Shown: positions 33,816-42,704, counted from the stretch's first letter. The stretch: 45,175 nt of DNA from Lentisphaerota bacterium (GCA_018676675.1 JABHEG010000263.1:1-45175), one strand, 5' to 3'. Program-made: numbers and translations. The notes: generated from the letters alone by a model not told the origin.

Positions 33816-36545
33816 TCACTTGCCGAACTCTAGGATGCCGGCGTTGTCGACCTTCCACGTGCTTCCGCCAGTGCCCTGCCACTCGACCCACTGGTTGTCG
33901 GCGGTCTTGCGCACGCTCAGGTTGAACTGGATCTTGCGGTGCTTGGCCGGATCAATATCGAGGGACCTGAAAGGGATGCGCCACTCGGTGATCCAGCTCT
34001 TGTCGCTGACCTGCCGGGCTTGGAACCGGACTCCTTTGGCGGCACGTTTAACGGACAGAGGGAGTGCTCCCGCTTCATCCGAGCTCTCGAAATGACCGGA
34101 GGGGAAGCCGCGCAGCACGAGGATCGGGGCGTCCTTGCCCGAACCGGGGTTACAGAAGGCGAGCTCCACCGCATCGTCCTGGCCCCACGTGTTGCCGGGC
34201 TGGATCGGGAATTTTGGGTTGATCGCGTTGTCTATCGCTACATAGAGCGCGTCGGTATCCCACTGCAGCCAGGCCCGGCTTGGCGGGGAGATTTTGTGCC
34301 CTTTCAGGCCCTGTGCCACCGACATTGTTCGTCTTGGATCGGTGACCGACCATTCATCCGGTATGATGATTCCGTCGATGACGGGTGACCTGGTTGTATG
34401 CGGTACGGTGAATACGACGGCTCTCTTACGGGCATGTGCTGGAGCGGCAGCACGTTTGATCATGGGGCGAACCGGACTGGCGACCGGCCAGGAAGCCCGC
34501 TCAGGGGCATCATACACGCCGATCTTTCCGAATGGGATGGGCTCGAATCCGAGGGCCCAGGCAGGGGAGTTCTTGCGGAGTCGGAAGTCCAGTTTCTCAG
34601 CATCCACAAAGAGCGGGTCCTCCTCCAGCAGGTTGTCGGTGAACGTCACCAGGGGTTTGGCCTTCGCCCCGAAAGATCCCCATTTACCGCCGATACAGAT
34701 ATTGCGGGCGATCACGTTCCCCTTGGGCGCCATCGGTTCGTCTTCCAGAATGCTCACCAGACTCGGGTACTGCACACTCCACGGCGGGGTTGTGTAGGGC
34801 ATCTTCTCGAGTTTCTTCCTGAGTCCGTCGCCGCCTCGAGCCGCCCAGCCTAACCCCCGGGAATCGACATGTGTTGCCGGGACGCAGTTCACGAAGATGT
34901 TGTTCTCGATGGTGCAGTCGCGTCCCCCCCCGATCATGGCAGCCCGGGTCACGTTGTAGAAGAGGTTGCCGGAGATTTCCGTTCCGCTGAATTGGTCATC
35001 GAGGTAGACGCCGACACAGCCGCGGCCTTCGAAGCCGTTGATGTGGTGCAGGTAGTTGTTGCGGATGACGGTCCCGCGTTGGGCCCAGTCTCGGCCGGTA
35101 TACATGGCGCCTGCGTCATTGGATTCGTAACAGACGCTGTGCAGTTCATTGAGCTCGATGAGGTGGTTGTTGCCACCGAATCCCATGCCCATGTGCGGGG
35201 CGTTGTCGATCAAGTTGCGGGACGCGCGATTCCCGCAGCCGTGAAGTGTGATGCCTGGCTGGTAGACACGTTTCCAGCGAGCGTAGTGGTGAACGTGGTT
35301 GTTCTCGGCGAAGAGCCCGGCCGAGTTCAGTGTCTTGCGATCCCCGCCGCTGAGGTGTATGCCCCCGCTGCCTGTACCGTAGACATCGCAGCCGATCACG
35401 CCGTTCCCGGTTCCTCCGACACTCACGGCTGACCCGCCGGTGTTGCGGATCGTGCAACCGACCACGCGCATTCCCGTGCCCCCGCGGATGATCATGGCCG
35501 TTCCACGGGACGCCTCGATTGTGAAGCCCTGGAAGGTGACATAGGACGTGCCCTGTGTCGTCACGATGCTCGGAATAACCGACACGATGGCTTTGCCTTC
35601 GGTGAGGCTGGAAGGGGGCCAGAAGTAGAGCTTCCCTGCCCGCTTGTCGAGGTACCACTCGCCCGGTGCGTCGAGCTCGGCCAGGACGTTCTGGGCGTAA
35701 TACCACTGGTTGCGTCTGTAGCCGTAGCCATGGTACGGAGGCTCGAGGGTGATGGTCTTTCGTTCCAGATCAATGTTCTCGATCCGTTGGCGTTGATCAG
35801 CCCAGTCCCAGAACCAGTAGCCGTGCAGCCAGACTTCGGGCTCATCCATCCAGCGTTGCGGCCGATCTCCCTTGTAGGTGAAGGCGCCGATCTTGTCTCC
35901 GGGGATCCCGTGGATCTTGTGTGGGGCACCACCCACGAGGTCAACGATGCGCGTGAATCCCTCGTTGGGCCAACGGGCCATAGTCATGGGCACGTCCTGG
36001 AAGAACAGTTCCAGGCGATTGCTGTTGCCGACAACCGAGCCGAGGTCAGTGATGCCCAAGTCTTGCAGGTCGCTGACGACGACGGTTTCGCGTGCGTTGT
36101 CGTCAAGCCGGGTGACGATCGCAGAATCGGTGATCTGGGTGAAGTTGGTGATCTGTCGGCCGCCGATCAACCGGACCTTCGCTCCGGGAGCGGCGCGATA
36201 GGTGATGGGGGCGGCGGGCATGCCTGAGTCTTCCGCGGTCAGGGCAAAGGCTTCGTTGAGCTCGAACTGGCCTGACTCGAGCTGCACGATGAGCCCGCCG
36301 GGAGGGAGTGCCCCGGCCTGTTTGAGACGGCGGACTTCAGTCTGCGCGCGCTGGAGTGAGGCGAACGGACCGCCGCCGGTGACCGCCCGGGGGTGTCTCC
36401 CCGACCACGTGTCGTCTCCTGTGTCCGCCACGTATAGATGAGCTTTGGGACCTGGCGGGGCGATGCTTACGCAACCGGTGGAGAGGAGGAGGGCGCAGAT
36501 GGCGCAGAGAAAGGCGGTAGAGACCTTGTGGATTTCGGGCAGCAT
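33816..36545 (-). CDS. Right-handed beta-helix lipoprotein with C-terminal CBM9-like domain
   Basis: A 909-residue lipoprotein. The signal ends in the lipobox LSTGC with Cys25 as the lipidated residue. The region starting LYVADTGDDTWSGRHP with PFASLQRAQTEVRRL is the opening typical of parallel beta-helix glycosidases or lyases such as GH141-type proteins. Repeated helix rungs rich in N/G/V/I (for example MRVVGCTIRNTGGSAV, NHLIELNELHS) run from about 330 to 600. After a linker, about residues 705-909 form a CBM9-like sandwich (PVIDGIIIPDEWSVTD). The ATG has AAAGGA 8 nt upstream. It probably acts on a polysaccharide at the cell surface; catalytic residues could not be fixed by eye. It lies 67 bp after the SUMF1-like gene and may share its transcript. 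Confidence 0.75.
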   Translation of the reverse strand: MLPEIHKVSTAFLCAICALLLSTGCVSIAPPGPKAHLYVADTGDDTWSGRHPRAVTGGGPFASLQRAQTEVRRLKQAGALPPGGLIVQLESGQFELNEAFALTAEDSGMPAAPITYRAAPGAKVRLIGGRQITNFTQITDSAIVTRLDDNARETVVVSDLQDLGITDLGSVVGNSNRLELFFQDVPMTMARWPNEGFTRIVDLVGGAPHKIHGIPGDKIGAFTYKGDRPQRWMDEPEVWLHGYWFWDWADQRQRIENIDLERKTITLEPPYHGYGYRRNQWYYAQNVLAELDAPGEWYLDKRAGKLYFWPPSSLTEGKAIVSVIPSIVTTQGTSYVTFQGFTIEASRGTAMIIRGGTGMRVVGCTIRNTGGSAVSVGGTGNGVIGCDVYGTGSGGIHLSGGDRKTLNSAGLFAENNHVHHYARWKRVYQPGITLHGCGNRASRNLIDNAPHMGMGFGGNNHLIELNELHSVCYESNDAGAMYTGRDWAQRGTVIRNNYLHHINGFEGRGCVGVYLDDQFSGTEISGNLFYNVTRAAMIGGGRDCTIENNIFVNCVPATHVDSRGLGWAARGGDGLRKKLEKMPYTTPPWSVQYPSLVSILEDEPMAPKGNVIARNICIGGKWGSFGAKAKPLVTFTDNLLEEDPLFVDAEKLDFRLRKNSPAWALGFEPIPFGKIGVYDAPERASWPVASPVRPMIKRAAAPAHARKRAVVFTVPHTTRSPVIDGIIIPDEWSVTDPRRTMSVAQGLKGHKISPPSRAWLQWDTDALYVAIDNAINPKFPIQPGNTWGQDDAVELAFCNPGSGKDAPILVLRGFPSGHFESSDEAGALPLSVKRAAKGVRFQARQVSDKSWITEWRIPFRSLDIDPAKHRKIQFNLSVRKTADNQWVEWQGTGGSTWKVDNAGILEFGK

Positions 36546-36612
36546 GTTGTGTCCTTTGCCTGCTTATCTGCTTCACCCACCATGCAAGGTGGCGGACCAT
36601 GTTAGGTGCTTC

Positions 36613-37416
36613 CTATTCCGCCGACTTCGCACAGCGGAATCCGAGGTAGCGATGGGCAAAGCTCGGGAATGGCCTGAACCGGTAGGTCGTGGTGAAGATG
36701 TGGGGTTCACCGGTCCAGCTTCCTCCACGGGCTACTTTGCGGTCAGATGAGCCCGCGTCTTCCCGCCCATCATCAGGATCGTATGGGTAAGGGCGGAAGG
36801 AAGAGCTTGTCCATTCCCAGGCGTTACCTGCCATGTCCAGGCAGCCGTATGGTGAGGCGCCCTTGGGGCGAGTGCCGGTGGCCCCTACTTTGTCTTGACC
36901 GAAGCGGATTCGGGACTCGTCGGGTTCGTTGCCCCAGGGGAATCTGCGCGCATCGGTACCGCGAGCTGCCTTTTCCCATTCGGCTTCGGTGGGTAACCGT
37001 TTTCCTGCCCACTCGGCAAAGGCACCAGCTCCATACCACGTGACGTTGACCATGGCCCATTTGTCCTTGCCCTTCCTGGGTCGCCAACGTTCGTCCACTC
37101 TCTCAATCACGGCGTACCGATCCTCACCAAGGTAGGCGTGTCCTGCGACATTTTGTGTCTTCCCCGTCGCGTTCAGGAACTCGGCGTATTGGGTCGCTGT
37201 GACCTCATTGATGTCGATATGGAATGCCCCGGTGCGGGCTTGATGGACCGGGCGCTCATGGCGGTCTTCATCTCGATCCTTGCCATCGCTCCCCAAGGTG
37301 AACTCACCTGTGGGTACAAGCATCATGTCCTTGGGGGCATCGGCTCCCAGGCACGTCATGGAGTACAGCATGCAGGCGGCAAGTACTGTGACGGAGGTTA
37401 GTCGTAGCGCTATCAT
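36613..37416 (-). CDS. Exported SUMF1/FGE-fold protein without catalytic cysteines
   Basis: A 267-residue exported protein with a signal peptide (VTVLAACMLYSMTCLGA). The formylglycine-generating-enzyme-like domain (PF03781) spans nearly all the rest: VPTGEFTLGSDG, INEVTATQYAEFLNATG, RLPTEAEWEKAARG, DMAGNAWEW and ARGGSWTGEPHIF. In true FGE the region after RGGSW carries two copper-binding cysteines needed to oxidise sulfatase Cys; here only threonine and hydrophobic residues are seen, so it is unlikely to activate sulfatases. Related domains bind sugars or other ligands. GAGG sits 7 nt before ATG 37416 and overlaps a long hairpin listed separately. No sulfatase gene is in the window. Confidence 0.85.
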   Translation of the reverse strand: MIALRLTSVTVLAACMLYSMTCLGADAPKDMMLVPTGEFTLGSDGKDRDEDRHERPVHQARTGAFHIDINEVTATQYAEFLNATGKTQNVAGHAYLGEDRYAVIERVDERWRPRKGKDKWAMVNVTWYGAGAFAEWAGKRLPTEAEWEKAARGTDARRFPWGNEPDESRIRFGQDKVGATGTRPKGASPYGCLDMAGNAWEWTSSSFRPYPYDPDDGREDAGSSDRKVARGGSWTGEPHIFTTTYRFRPFPSFAHRYLGFRCAKSAE

Positions 37417-37425
37417 TTGGTGTCC

Positions 37426-37463
37426 TCACATCTGTTGACGTTCAACTCATCAACATGATGTGA
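37426..37463 (-). promoter_or_regulatory. 13-bp stem-loop touching the RBS of the SUMF1-like gene
   Basis: On the minus strand TCACATCATGTTGA (37463-37450) pairs with TCAACAGATGTGA (37438-37426): 13 base pairs with one bulged A and an 11-nt loop. The ribosome-binding GAGG (37427-37424) shares its first two bases with the stem, and the ATG begins 10 nt after the stem ends. Within the loop region an alternative GTTGA-acg-TCAAC hairpin is possible. It could be a translational switch, a protein operator, or a processing site. No T-tract follows, so it is not an intrinsic terminator. Confidence 0.5.
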
Positions 37464-37695
37464 GCCATCCCCTTTTTCCAGCGCCGGCCAAGCTCGTTTG
37501 CTATGCCTCAGTTATGGGGGGAGCCCAATTCAGAAGTTAGGGTGGCTGTAGCGGCGGCGATGGTTGTGGCGCGGTGTTCGAGATGGTTGTGGCTCGTGGG
37601 TGGGCACACGGCCAGCTCCCCGGGTGTGGGGATAGAGAGTAGAGCGTCGGTCAAAGGCGCTGCAGAGGGTCTGCAGGAGGGGTGCAAAGGGGTAG
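37464..37695. other. Intergenic region between radical SAM and SUMF1-like genes
   Basis: A 232-bp stretch rich in G and T on the plus strand, without a supported gene. It separates the six-gene operon ending at 37696 from the SUMF1-like gene and should hold the operon's 3' end and the next promoter. No clear terminator hairpin was found besides the stem-loop at 37426-37463. Confidence 0.4.
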
Positions 37696-38709
37696 CTATG
37701 TCACTGCTGGGGCTTCCTTCTGTTGAGCGGTCCAGGCCGCTTCATTCACACGCCTCATCCGTTCTACACCTATAAGGTGGACGCCTGCCTTGGCAGCGAC
37801 GTCGATCCACTCAAGGACCCGCAGGCGGACCTGCAGATACGAGCGCTCGGTGCACCCGGGGCCGAAGATGCTGGCATGGGCATGGCGCCTGAACCTAGTG
37901 GTGGGCTCAACCGGGTTCACGAGGAGATGGGTGATCCCGACATCCCCGGCCCACCTGATTAGGTTACTCACACAGTGCAGGTTGAGGCCGGTCACGGTAG
38001 CATTGGCCTGGATCCGGTTGCCCGGGGCGCTCTGTGCTATCCTGGCGAGCCGGTCATGGACAGTCAACCACCCCTGGGGGCCCCTCTGCTTCCGGTAGAC
38101 AGTCGGGTTCAATGTGTCCAGCGTGATGCTCAAACGGACGCCTGGGTGTCGGCACCATCGGTCATATCGTACCTGGGTCAGGCCGATTCCGTTGGTGATG
38201 ATCAGACAGTCGAGTCCGTGCTTCACAACGGGCTCCATCCATACACCGATCAGGTCGTCGGTAAGCGCGAACAGGTCCCCACCCGTATAGACAACTGATC
38301 GGACGTCGCTTAGCGATTCACAGAAGGCTTCCACTTTGGCCCGTGGGGGACGCTTGGGGGATAGCTTGGAGCACGGCACCTGGCAGTAGGCGCAGTCGGC
38401 CTGACAGATCAGCGACGTTGTCACCGTGATCCGCTTGGGCGCAAGCACGACGCGGCTGTCCGTATCGACGCTGTCATCCGTGGCCAGGTCATTGCACCGC
38501 AGGCAGCCGTCGCACACGGCCGCGGCCCCCTCACGAGACATCTCTTCCCGGATCTCCTGGAAGAGCGGCGAGTTGAACACAGCGCCCACGCTGTCCAGGG
38601 AGCCCCAGAGGGGAGTGCGCTGGCGCCTCTTGGCGGCCAGGAAGCAGCAACACGAGGCGAGATCCCAACGCAGATACAAATCCGTCCATGGTCGCGTGCA
38701 GCGTGTCAC
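37696..38709 (-). CDS. Radical SAM protein with SPASM-like cysteines N-terminal to the core
   Basis: A 337-residue radical SAM enzyme. The [4Fe-4S] motif is Cys102-x3-Cys106-x2-Cys109 (CQADCAYC), followed by VYTGGDLFAL, equivalent to the SAM-binding GGE region, and a partial barrel to about 300. Unusually, the first 75 residues resemble a SPASM-type auxiliary cluster region that normally comes after the barrel: Cys20-21-22, WGSLDSVGAVFNSPLFQEIREEM and Cys66-x2-Cys69-x2-Cys72. The start is GTG, overlapping the TGA of the glycosyltransferase gene (GTGA), with a G-rich ribosome-binding site 9 nt upstream. SPASM enzymes usually modify peptides or proteins; the best local target is the Ser/Glu-tract protein two genes upstream. 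Substrate and reaction are not known. Confidence 0.82.
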   Translation of the reverse strand: MTRCTRPWTDLYLRWDLASCCCFLAAKRRQRTPLWGSLDSVGAVFNSPLFQEIREEMSREGAAAVCDGCLRCNDLATDDSVDTDSRVVLAPKRITVTTSLICQADCAYCQVPCSKLSPKRPPRAKVEAFCESLSDVRSVVYTGGDLFALTDDLIGVWMEPVVKHGLDCLIITNGIGLTQVRYDRWCRHPGVRLSITLDTLNPTVYRKQRGPQGWLTVHDRLARIAQSAPGNRIQANATVTGLNLHCVSNLIRWAGDVGITHLLVNPVEPTTRFRRHAHASIFGPGCTERSYLQVRLRVLEWIDVAAKAGVHLIGVERMRRVNEAAWTAQQKEAPAVT

Positions 38710-41700
38710 AGAATGGCCCCCCTTCGCAGTTCCTCGATCAAGATGCGATCGACATCATCCGTTGTCTGCAGCTCACTTCGGCGCTCCAGGCACCGTTGCA
38801 GAAGGCAGCCTGGCCGGCGCCATTCAAGGAGACCACTCCGCCCCAGGCGCACATGGTCAGATACGTTCGCGAAGCGGTCCATCAGTGTCATGCGCCCGGT
38901 GTATGCCCTCAGCTTGTGATCGCCGTGGTGTTCGTGGTAGACCACTGTGGGGCAATGCGTGAGTGCGTACTTCGGAAGACCTGGTCGGATGACACTCACG
39001 ATGCTCGGACGCTCGCCGAACGCGCGGACATCGCTGGTGTGTTTGCCGGCGACGAGCTCCTCGAGGAGAAGGGCATCGCCCCCACCAGCAAACGCCAGAT
39101 AGTTGAGGCCGCCAATGGCTTCCCACAGCGCATGAGAGAAGCCGTAAGTGCCTCCCTTTGCGACGTTCCCCTTCCCCCCATGCTCCTGCCAGTGCCCATA
39201 GCTCCACCAACACCGATCGCTGCGGGTGTCCGCAATCCACCCGAATCCGTGGACGATCGTGCCCGATTTGATGCGATCAACGATACCTACGAGCCACCAG
39301 GGATCCGGGCTCCAGATGTCGTCATCGCTGATTATGTCGTTCTCTCGGGCATACCGGGCCAGAATGGCGTTAAGGCTCGCCTCCTTCTGCATCAGAGCCG
39401 CATTCTCCGTGCCCACGGAAATGGGGTGGTACACAACCCGGGGATGCACGATATCTGCGGCATACGCTTGCCGATCCACCAATTCCACGATGACAATCAG
39501 AGGGAGGTGCTGCTGGACGCTCAGGATGCGCTCGGCCGTGCGGTGAAGAGCTCGCGAACGCATATCGCGCTCCGCCGCATTTGCCGGCGGGTAGAACGGA
39601 ATGACCATAACCGTCTCACGTTCGCAGCGTTCAGCAGCCCGGGGGGTCACCTCAATGGGGGCGAACCGTGGAGGCTGGTCGGGTGGCGCTGTTGTTGCTT
39701 CCGGCAGGGGAAACGGGCCCACGACGTCTCTGATGCGCTCAACGGGTGTCATGGCCCGGGCGGTCCTGAGTTTCCTGGCCCCGTCGGAACTCCGAAGCAG
39801 CTGCCCCCGATCCCTGTCGTGCCACAGGTGGAGACAGATGACCCCACTCAGCTCTGCCGTCCGCAGGCTCTGCTGCACTCGATCGCCGAAGTCGTTGTCC
39901 TCTCCCCCCCAGCCGATGAACCGCTCGTCATAGCCTCGGATCGCGAGGAACTTCTCCCGTCGAACGATCAGGGATCCGCCGCCCCAGTTGTTGCTTCGCT
40001 TCTTCGGTCTCGAGCATACCACTGCGCCGTCACTGAAGAGCTGTGCCGTCTGGTCGGCATTGAGCCGCCAGACTTCCCTGAAGGGCTTGATGGCCTCCTC
40101 GTCGCCCACCTGCCGCATGACTTCGAGGAACGGAACCCAGCAGTCTGCATCGTGGATCCACAGTACGGCTTTCGTGGCCTCCTGGGCCGCCATGTTGATC
40201 AGCTTGGACTTCTCAATCCCTTCCTCCATGCTCTCGAGCACCACCGATCGACACCCACCCGGGAGAGCCAGCCTGGACTGCCCTGGGCGGAGCTGCTCCA
40301 CAACGATGACCTCTCCCGGGTGGGCGTCCAAGATGCGCCCAATCACGAACTCAAACGAAGCCATCCGATCGGAGTCGGCCTGCAGATCGCGGATGGGCAC
40401 GATGAATGCTACCTCCTCCAGGGATGGCGGCGGCTCGGGCCGCCTCCAAATGGCATCGTGCAAGTCATAGACTGGTAGACCAATGTCGGACCCCAGGCTC
40501 TCGCGCAGTTCCGGCCCACAGCCTGGCAGGAGCAGCACGACTTCCTTGATCACCCCAACATGCAGCCTGAGACGGATCTGTGCCTCAATGGCCGATGGCG
40601 CTTCGGCGGTCACTGTTTCGATCCTGGATGCCCGGTCCTTGAACCACGGCGTGACTTCCGCCGCGCGATCAGGCGAGAGTACGACAAGGGGGTGCTGGCA
40701 GTCCCTGGAGACAGCGGCAAGTACATCCGCGACCGGGGCCTCGTGTGCTATATCGTCGAGAACGTGCTCGGCGCCCGTGGCCGGCCGCTCAACAGGGGCG
40801 CTTTGCCAGGTGAACGAGCGGGATGGGCCTCCCGCCTCTGGCGTCAGCTCATCGGACAACTCGAACCGAGATGGACTCGGGAAGCATGCCTCAAAGTAGG
40901 CCAGGAGCTGATCAGTGAGCCCTGGGTTGTTGTACCCGGCAAACAGCTTCCCCCGGCAACGCCGGCGCACCTGCTCAATGGTCTCTGATCGGGCGCTCCG
41001 CTCAAAAGTCACTTTGGTCTTGCGGCACAGACACACCTCGCCCTGAGTGGGTGGGGTGATGTTGTAATACAGGCTCCACAGTGCCCAGCCGCGGCCCTTC
41101 CTCCATTCGTCCTCGGTGAACACGTCGAACATGCCCTGAAGCCCGCCCTGTGACAGCACACACGGGGCGTGGGTATCGTGGTTCACCGTTCCGAATCCGT
41201 GAGCTGCCAGCCAATCCCGCGTGCGAGAGTGGCACTTCGTCCAGAACGACGATCGCTTCCCCGGGGTGACCTGGCGTAGCTGCTTCCCCTTGACGACCGT
41301 CCACGTATCGACATCGATCGGGGTGAGGAACACAGTGTCGTCACTGGCCTTGATGAAACGGTCCGTCGTGTCGCAGTCAAGAAGCGCCCGGAACTTCCGG
41401 AGGATATTCCAGCTCTTGCGCTTCTGGTTGTCGGCCACATCCACGAACTCAACTCCCGTCAGCCACGACGGGCGATGGGTGCCGAGAATCCACACCTTCC
41501 GCAGGCCCCGTATGTGCTGTTCTGCAGAGCGCAACAGGTACTTCAGTTCCCGATCGCGCCCCCCCTTCGACGCATTGGAGAGGGGGATCACCAAGTCGAC
41601 AGGTTCAGGGGCTTCGCGCGCCGGGACTGGCGCGTTCGGGACCGGCGTCTGCTTCGACTGCTCTCGCCCCCACATGTCGAGTATCGCCCGACGGCGGGAT

Positions 41701-41861
41701 GTACGCTGACACTCTGTCCAGTGGGGGTTACGTGCGAAGAGATCCTCTGTCTGACGCACCAAAGCGCTTAGCGTCTCGTTTCCGTTCGCTTTGATCTGTC
41801 GGCAGACGTCTCGGTACACTTGAGCTATCTGTTGCTGTTCGTTTGGCGTGAGCTCGGCCAT
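38706..41861 (-). CDS. Large glycosyltransferase with three GT-A-like units
   Basis: A 1051-residue cytoplasmic protein without signal or membrane segments. Three nucleotide-sugar-binding units are visible. Unit 1 (about 88-340) starts DLVIPLSNASKGGRDREL and has KASDDTVF (Asp174-Asp175), resembling capsule phosphosugar/glycosyltransferases. Unit 2 (about 484-690) has IHDADCW (Asp571, Asp573) and NNWGGGSLIVRREKF followed by WGGEDNDFGDR, the C-terminal signature of GT7/GT27 galactosyltransferases. Unit 3 (about 748-990) has IISDDDIW (847-849), KGGTYGFSHALWEAIGG and GGGDALLLEEL, as in GT2 enzymes. A helical segment precedes unit 1. The gene starts 18 bp after the Ser/Glu-tract gene and ends overlapping the radical SAM gene. 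It probably builds a short glycan; the acceptor could be the adjacent serine tract. Domain limits are by eye. Confidence 0.75.
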   Translation of the reverse strand: MAELTPNEQQQIAQVYRDVCRQIKANGNETLSALVRQTEDLFARNPHWTECQRTSRRRAILDMWGREQSKQTPVPNAPVPAREAPEPVDLVIPLSNASKGGRDRELKYLLRSAEQHIRGLRKVWILGTHRPSWLTGVEFVDVADNQKRKSWNILRKFRALLDCDTTDRFIKASDDTVFLTPIDVDTWTVVKGKQLRQVTPGKRSSFWTKCHSRTRDWLAAHGFGTVNHDTHAPCVLSQGGLQGMFDVFTEDEWRKGRGWALWSLYYNITPPTQGEVCLCRKTKVTFERSARSETIEQVRRRCRGKLFAGYNNPGLTDQLLAYFEACFPSPSRFELSDELTPEAGGPSRSFTWQSAPVERPATGAEHVLDDIAHEAPVADVLAAVSRDCQHPLVVLSPDRAAEVTPWFKDRASRIETVTAEAPSAIEAQIRLRLHVGVIKEVVLLLPGCGPELRESLGSDIGLPVYDLHDAIWRRPEPPPSLEEVAFIVPIRDLQADSDRMASFEFVIGRILDAHPGEVIVVEQLRPGQSRLALPGGCRSVVLESMEEGIEKSKLINMAAQEATKAVLWIHDADCWVPFLEVMRQVGDEEAIKPFREVWRLNADQTAQLFSDGAVVCSRPKKRSNNWGGGSLIVRREKFLAIRGYDERFIGWGGEDNDFGDRVQQSLRTAELSGVICLHLWHDRDRGQLLRSSDGARKLRTARAMTPVERIRDVVGPFPLPEATTAPPDQPPRFAPIEVTPRAAERCERETVMVIPFYPPANAAERDMRSRALHRTAERILSVQQHLPLIVIVELVDRQAYAADIVHPRVVYHPISVGTENAALMQKEASLNAILARYARENDIISDDDIWSPDPWWLVGIVDRIKSGTIVHGFGWIADTRSDRCWWSYGHWQEHGGKGNVAKGGTYGFSHALWEAIGGLNYLAFAGGGDALLLEELVAGKHTSDVRAFGERPSIVSVIRPGLPKYALTHCPTVVYHEHHGDHKLRAYTGRMTLMDRFANVSDHVRLGRSGLLEWRRPGCLLQRCLERRSELQTTDDVDRILIEELRRGAIL

Positions 41862-41879
41862 GTCTCTTGTGAATCCTCT

Positions 41880-42704
41880 CTATGGCAACACGCACGAAAT
41901 GCTCAGGCCGTAAGGCCCGCGGCACGGGGCTTCCCAGGTTAGGGACATCGCGGCCGGGGGGTAGATCCCCGTACAAGGGAGGTTCGCGGTCGTGCGGAAC
42001 GTGTAGCACATGTAGTGATCGACAGTGACTCTCCACCCCTCTCCCGCATCCGCCACAAAGCCCATGTGGCGTCCTCGCGTCCCTATGTCGTCCACATGCA
42101 TGCCGGTCCAGTTGTTCCCTCCCCATGTGACCAGGTAGGTACCATTCGGGCAGACGTACTGCTCCTCCCACGGCCAGTCTGGCGGATCCCCCCCACGACA
42201 CATGGACCGACACGGGTGATCATCTTCCCCCTCGGGGGTGATGTCGGGGCCTCTATCCAGCTCGGCAGCCGTGGGTGCGCCGCTGACCGTAGCATAGAAG
42301 AACGTACCAACCCCTCCGGGCGGTGGATCACCACACTCAGGAGACGGTCCCGTCCCACTGTCGGAATCGCTATCCTCTGACGAACTCGAATCCTCCGAAC
42401 TGCTCTCTGAGGACAGGCTGGATTCGGAGCTCGATTCCTCTGAGGCCGACCCCTCCGAGCCGCTTCCGGAGGAGCTTGATTCCTCCGAACTGCTCTCTGA
42501 GGACAGGCTGGATTCGGACCCGCTGCTTTCGGAGGAGCTCGACTCGGAAGAGCTGCTTCCCGAAGAGCTCGACTCAGACGAACTGCTTTCCGAAGAGCTC
42601 GACTCGGATGAACTGCTTTCCTCGCAGCAGCATTCGAGCATAAGTCGCCCACCGATCATCAGTAGCGCCCCATTGGCCAGTAACTGGAGGACATGCTCAC
42701 TCAC
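41880..42704 (-). CDS. Ser/Glu-tract protein with Cys-rich C-terminal domain
   Basis: A 274-residue protein not assignable to a family. A short hydrophobic N-terminus (LQLLANGALLMIGGRLML) ends in Cys25-26-27. Residues 30-117 are almost only Ser with regularly placed Glu (ESSSSESSSS pattern), a low-complexity, acidic, probably extended segment. The C-terminal 150 residues are globular with about ten Cys, Trp and Gly. The start is GTG overlapping the upstream TGA, with GAGGAGG just before it. The gene lies directly before the triple glycosyltransferase and radical SAM genes in the same operon. Serine-rich tracts of this type are typical acceptors for O-glycosylation, but a phage fibre or surface stalk is equally possible. 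No function is known. Confidence 0.75.
   Translation of the reverse strand: MSEHVLQLLANGALLMIGGRLMLECCCEESSSSESSSSESSSSESSSSGSSSSESSSSESSGSESSLSSESSSEESSSSGSGSEGSASEESSSESSLSSESSSEDSSSSEDSDSDSGTGPSPECGDPPPGGVGTFFYATVSGAPTAAELDRGPDITPEGEDDHPCRSMCRGGDPPDWPWEEQYVCPNGTYLVTWGGNNWTGMHVDDIGTRGRHMGFVADAGEGWRVTVDHYMCYTFRTTANLPCTGIYPPAAMSLTWEAPCRGPYGLSISCVLP
42391..42518. repeat. Two exact 38-bp direct repeats inside the serine tract
   Basis: Positions 42391-42428 and 42481-42518 are identical over 38 bp, 90 bp apart and therefore in frame. A second, less perfect 30-bp periodicity is seen at 42533-42622. The serine tract appears to have grown by in-frame tandem duplication. Confidence 0.7.

Noticed and set aside
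36613..37416. Sulfatase-maturing formylglycine-generating enzyme
   Set aside because: The cysteines required after RGGSW are absent and no sulfatase gene is nearby.
38688..40478. Long plus-strand frame of 596 codons opposite the glycosyltransferase gene
   Set aside because: It is the mirror of a gene with coherent glycosyltransferase motifs; the opposite-strand product has no recognisable domain. High GC makes such shadows common.
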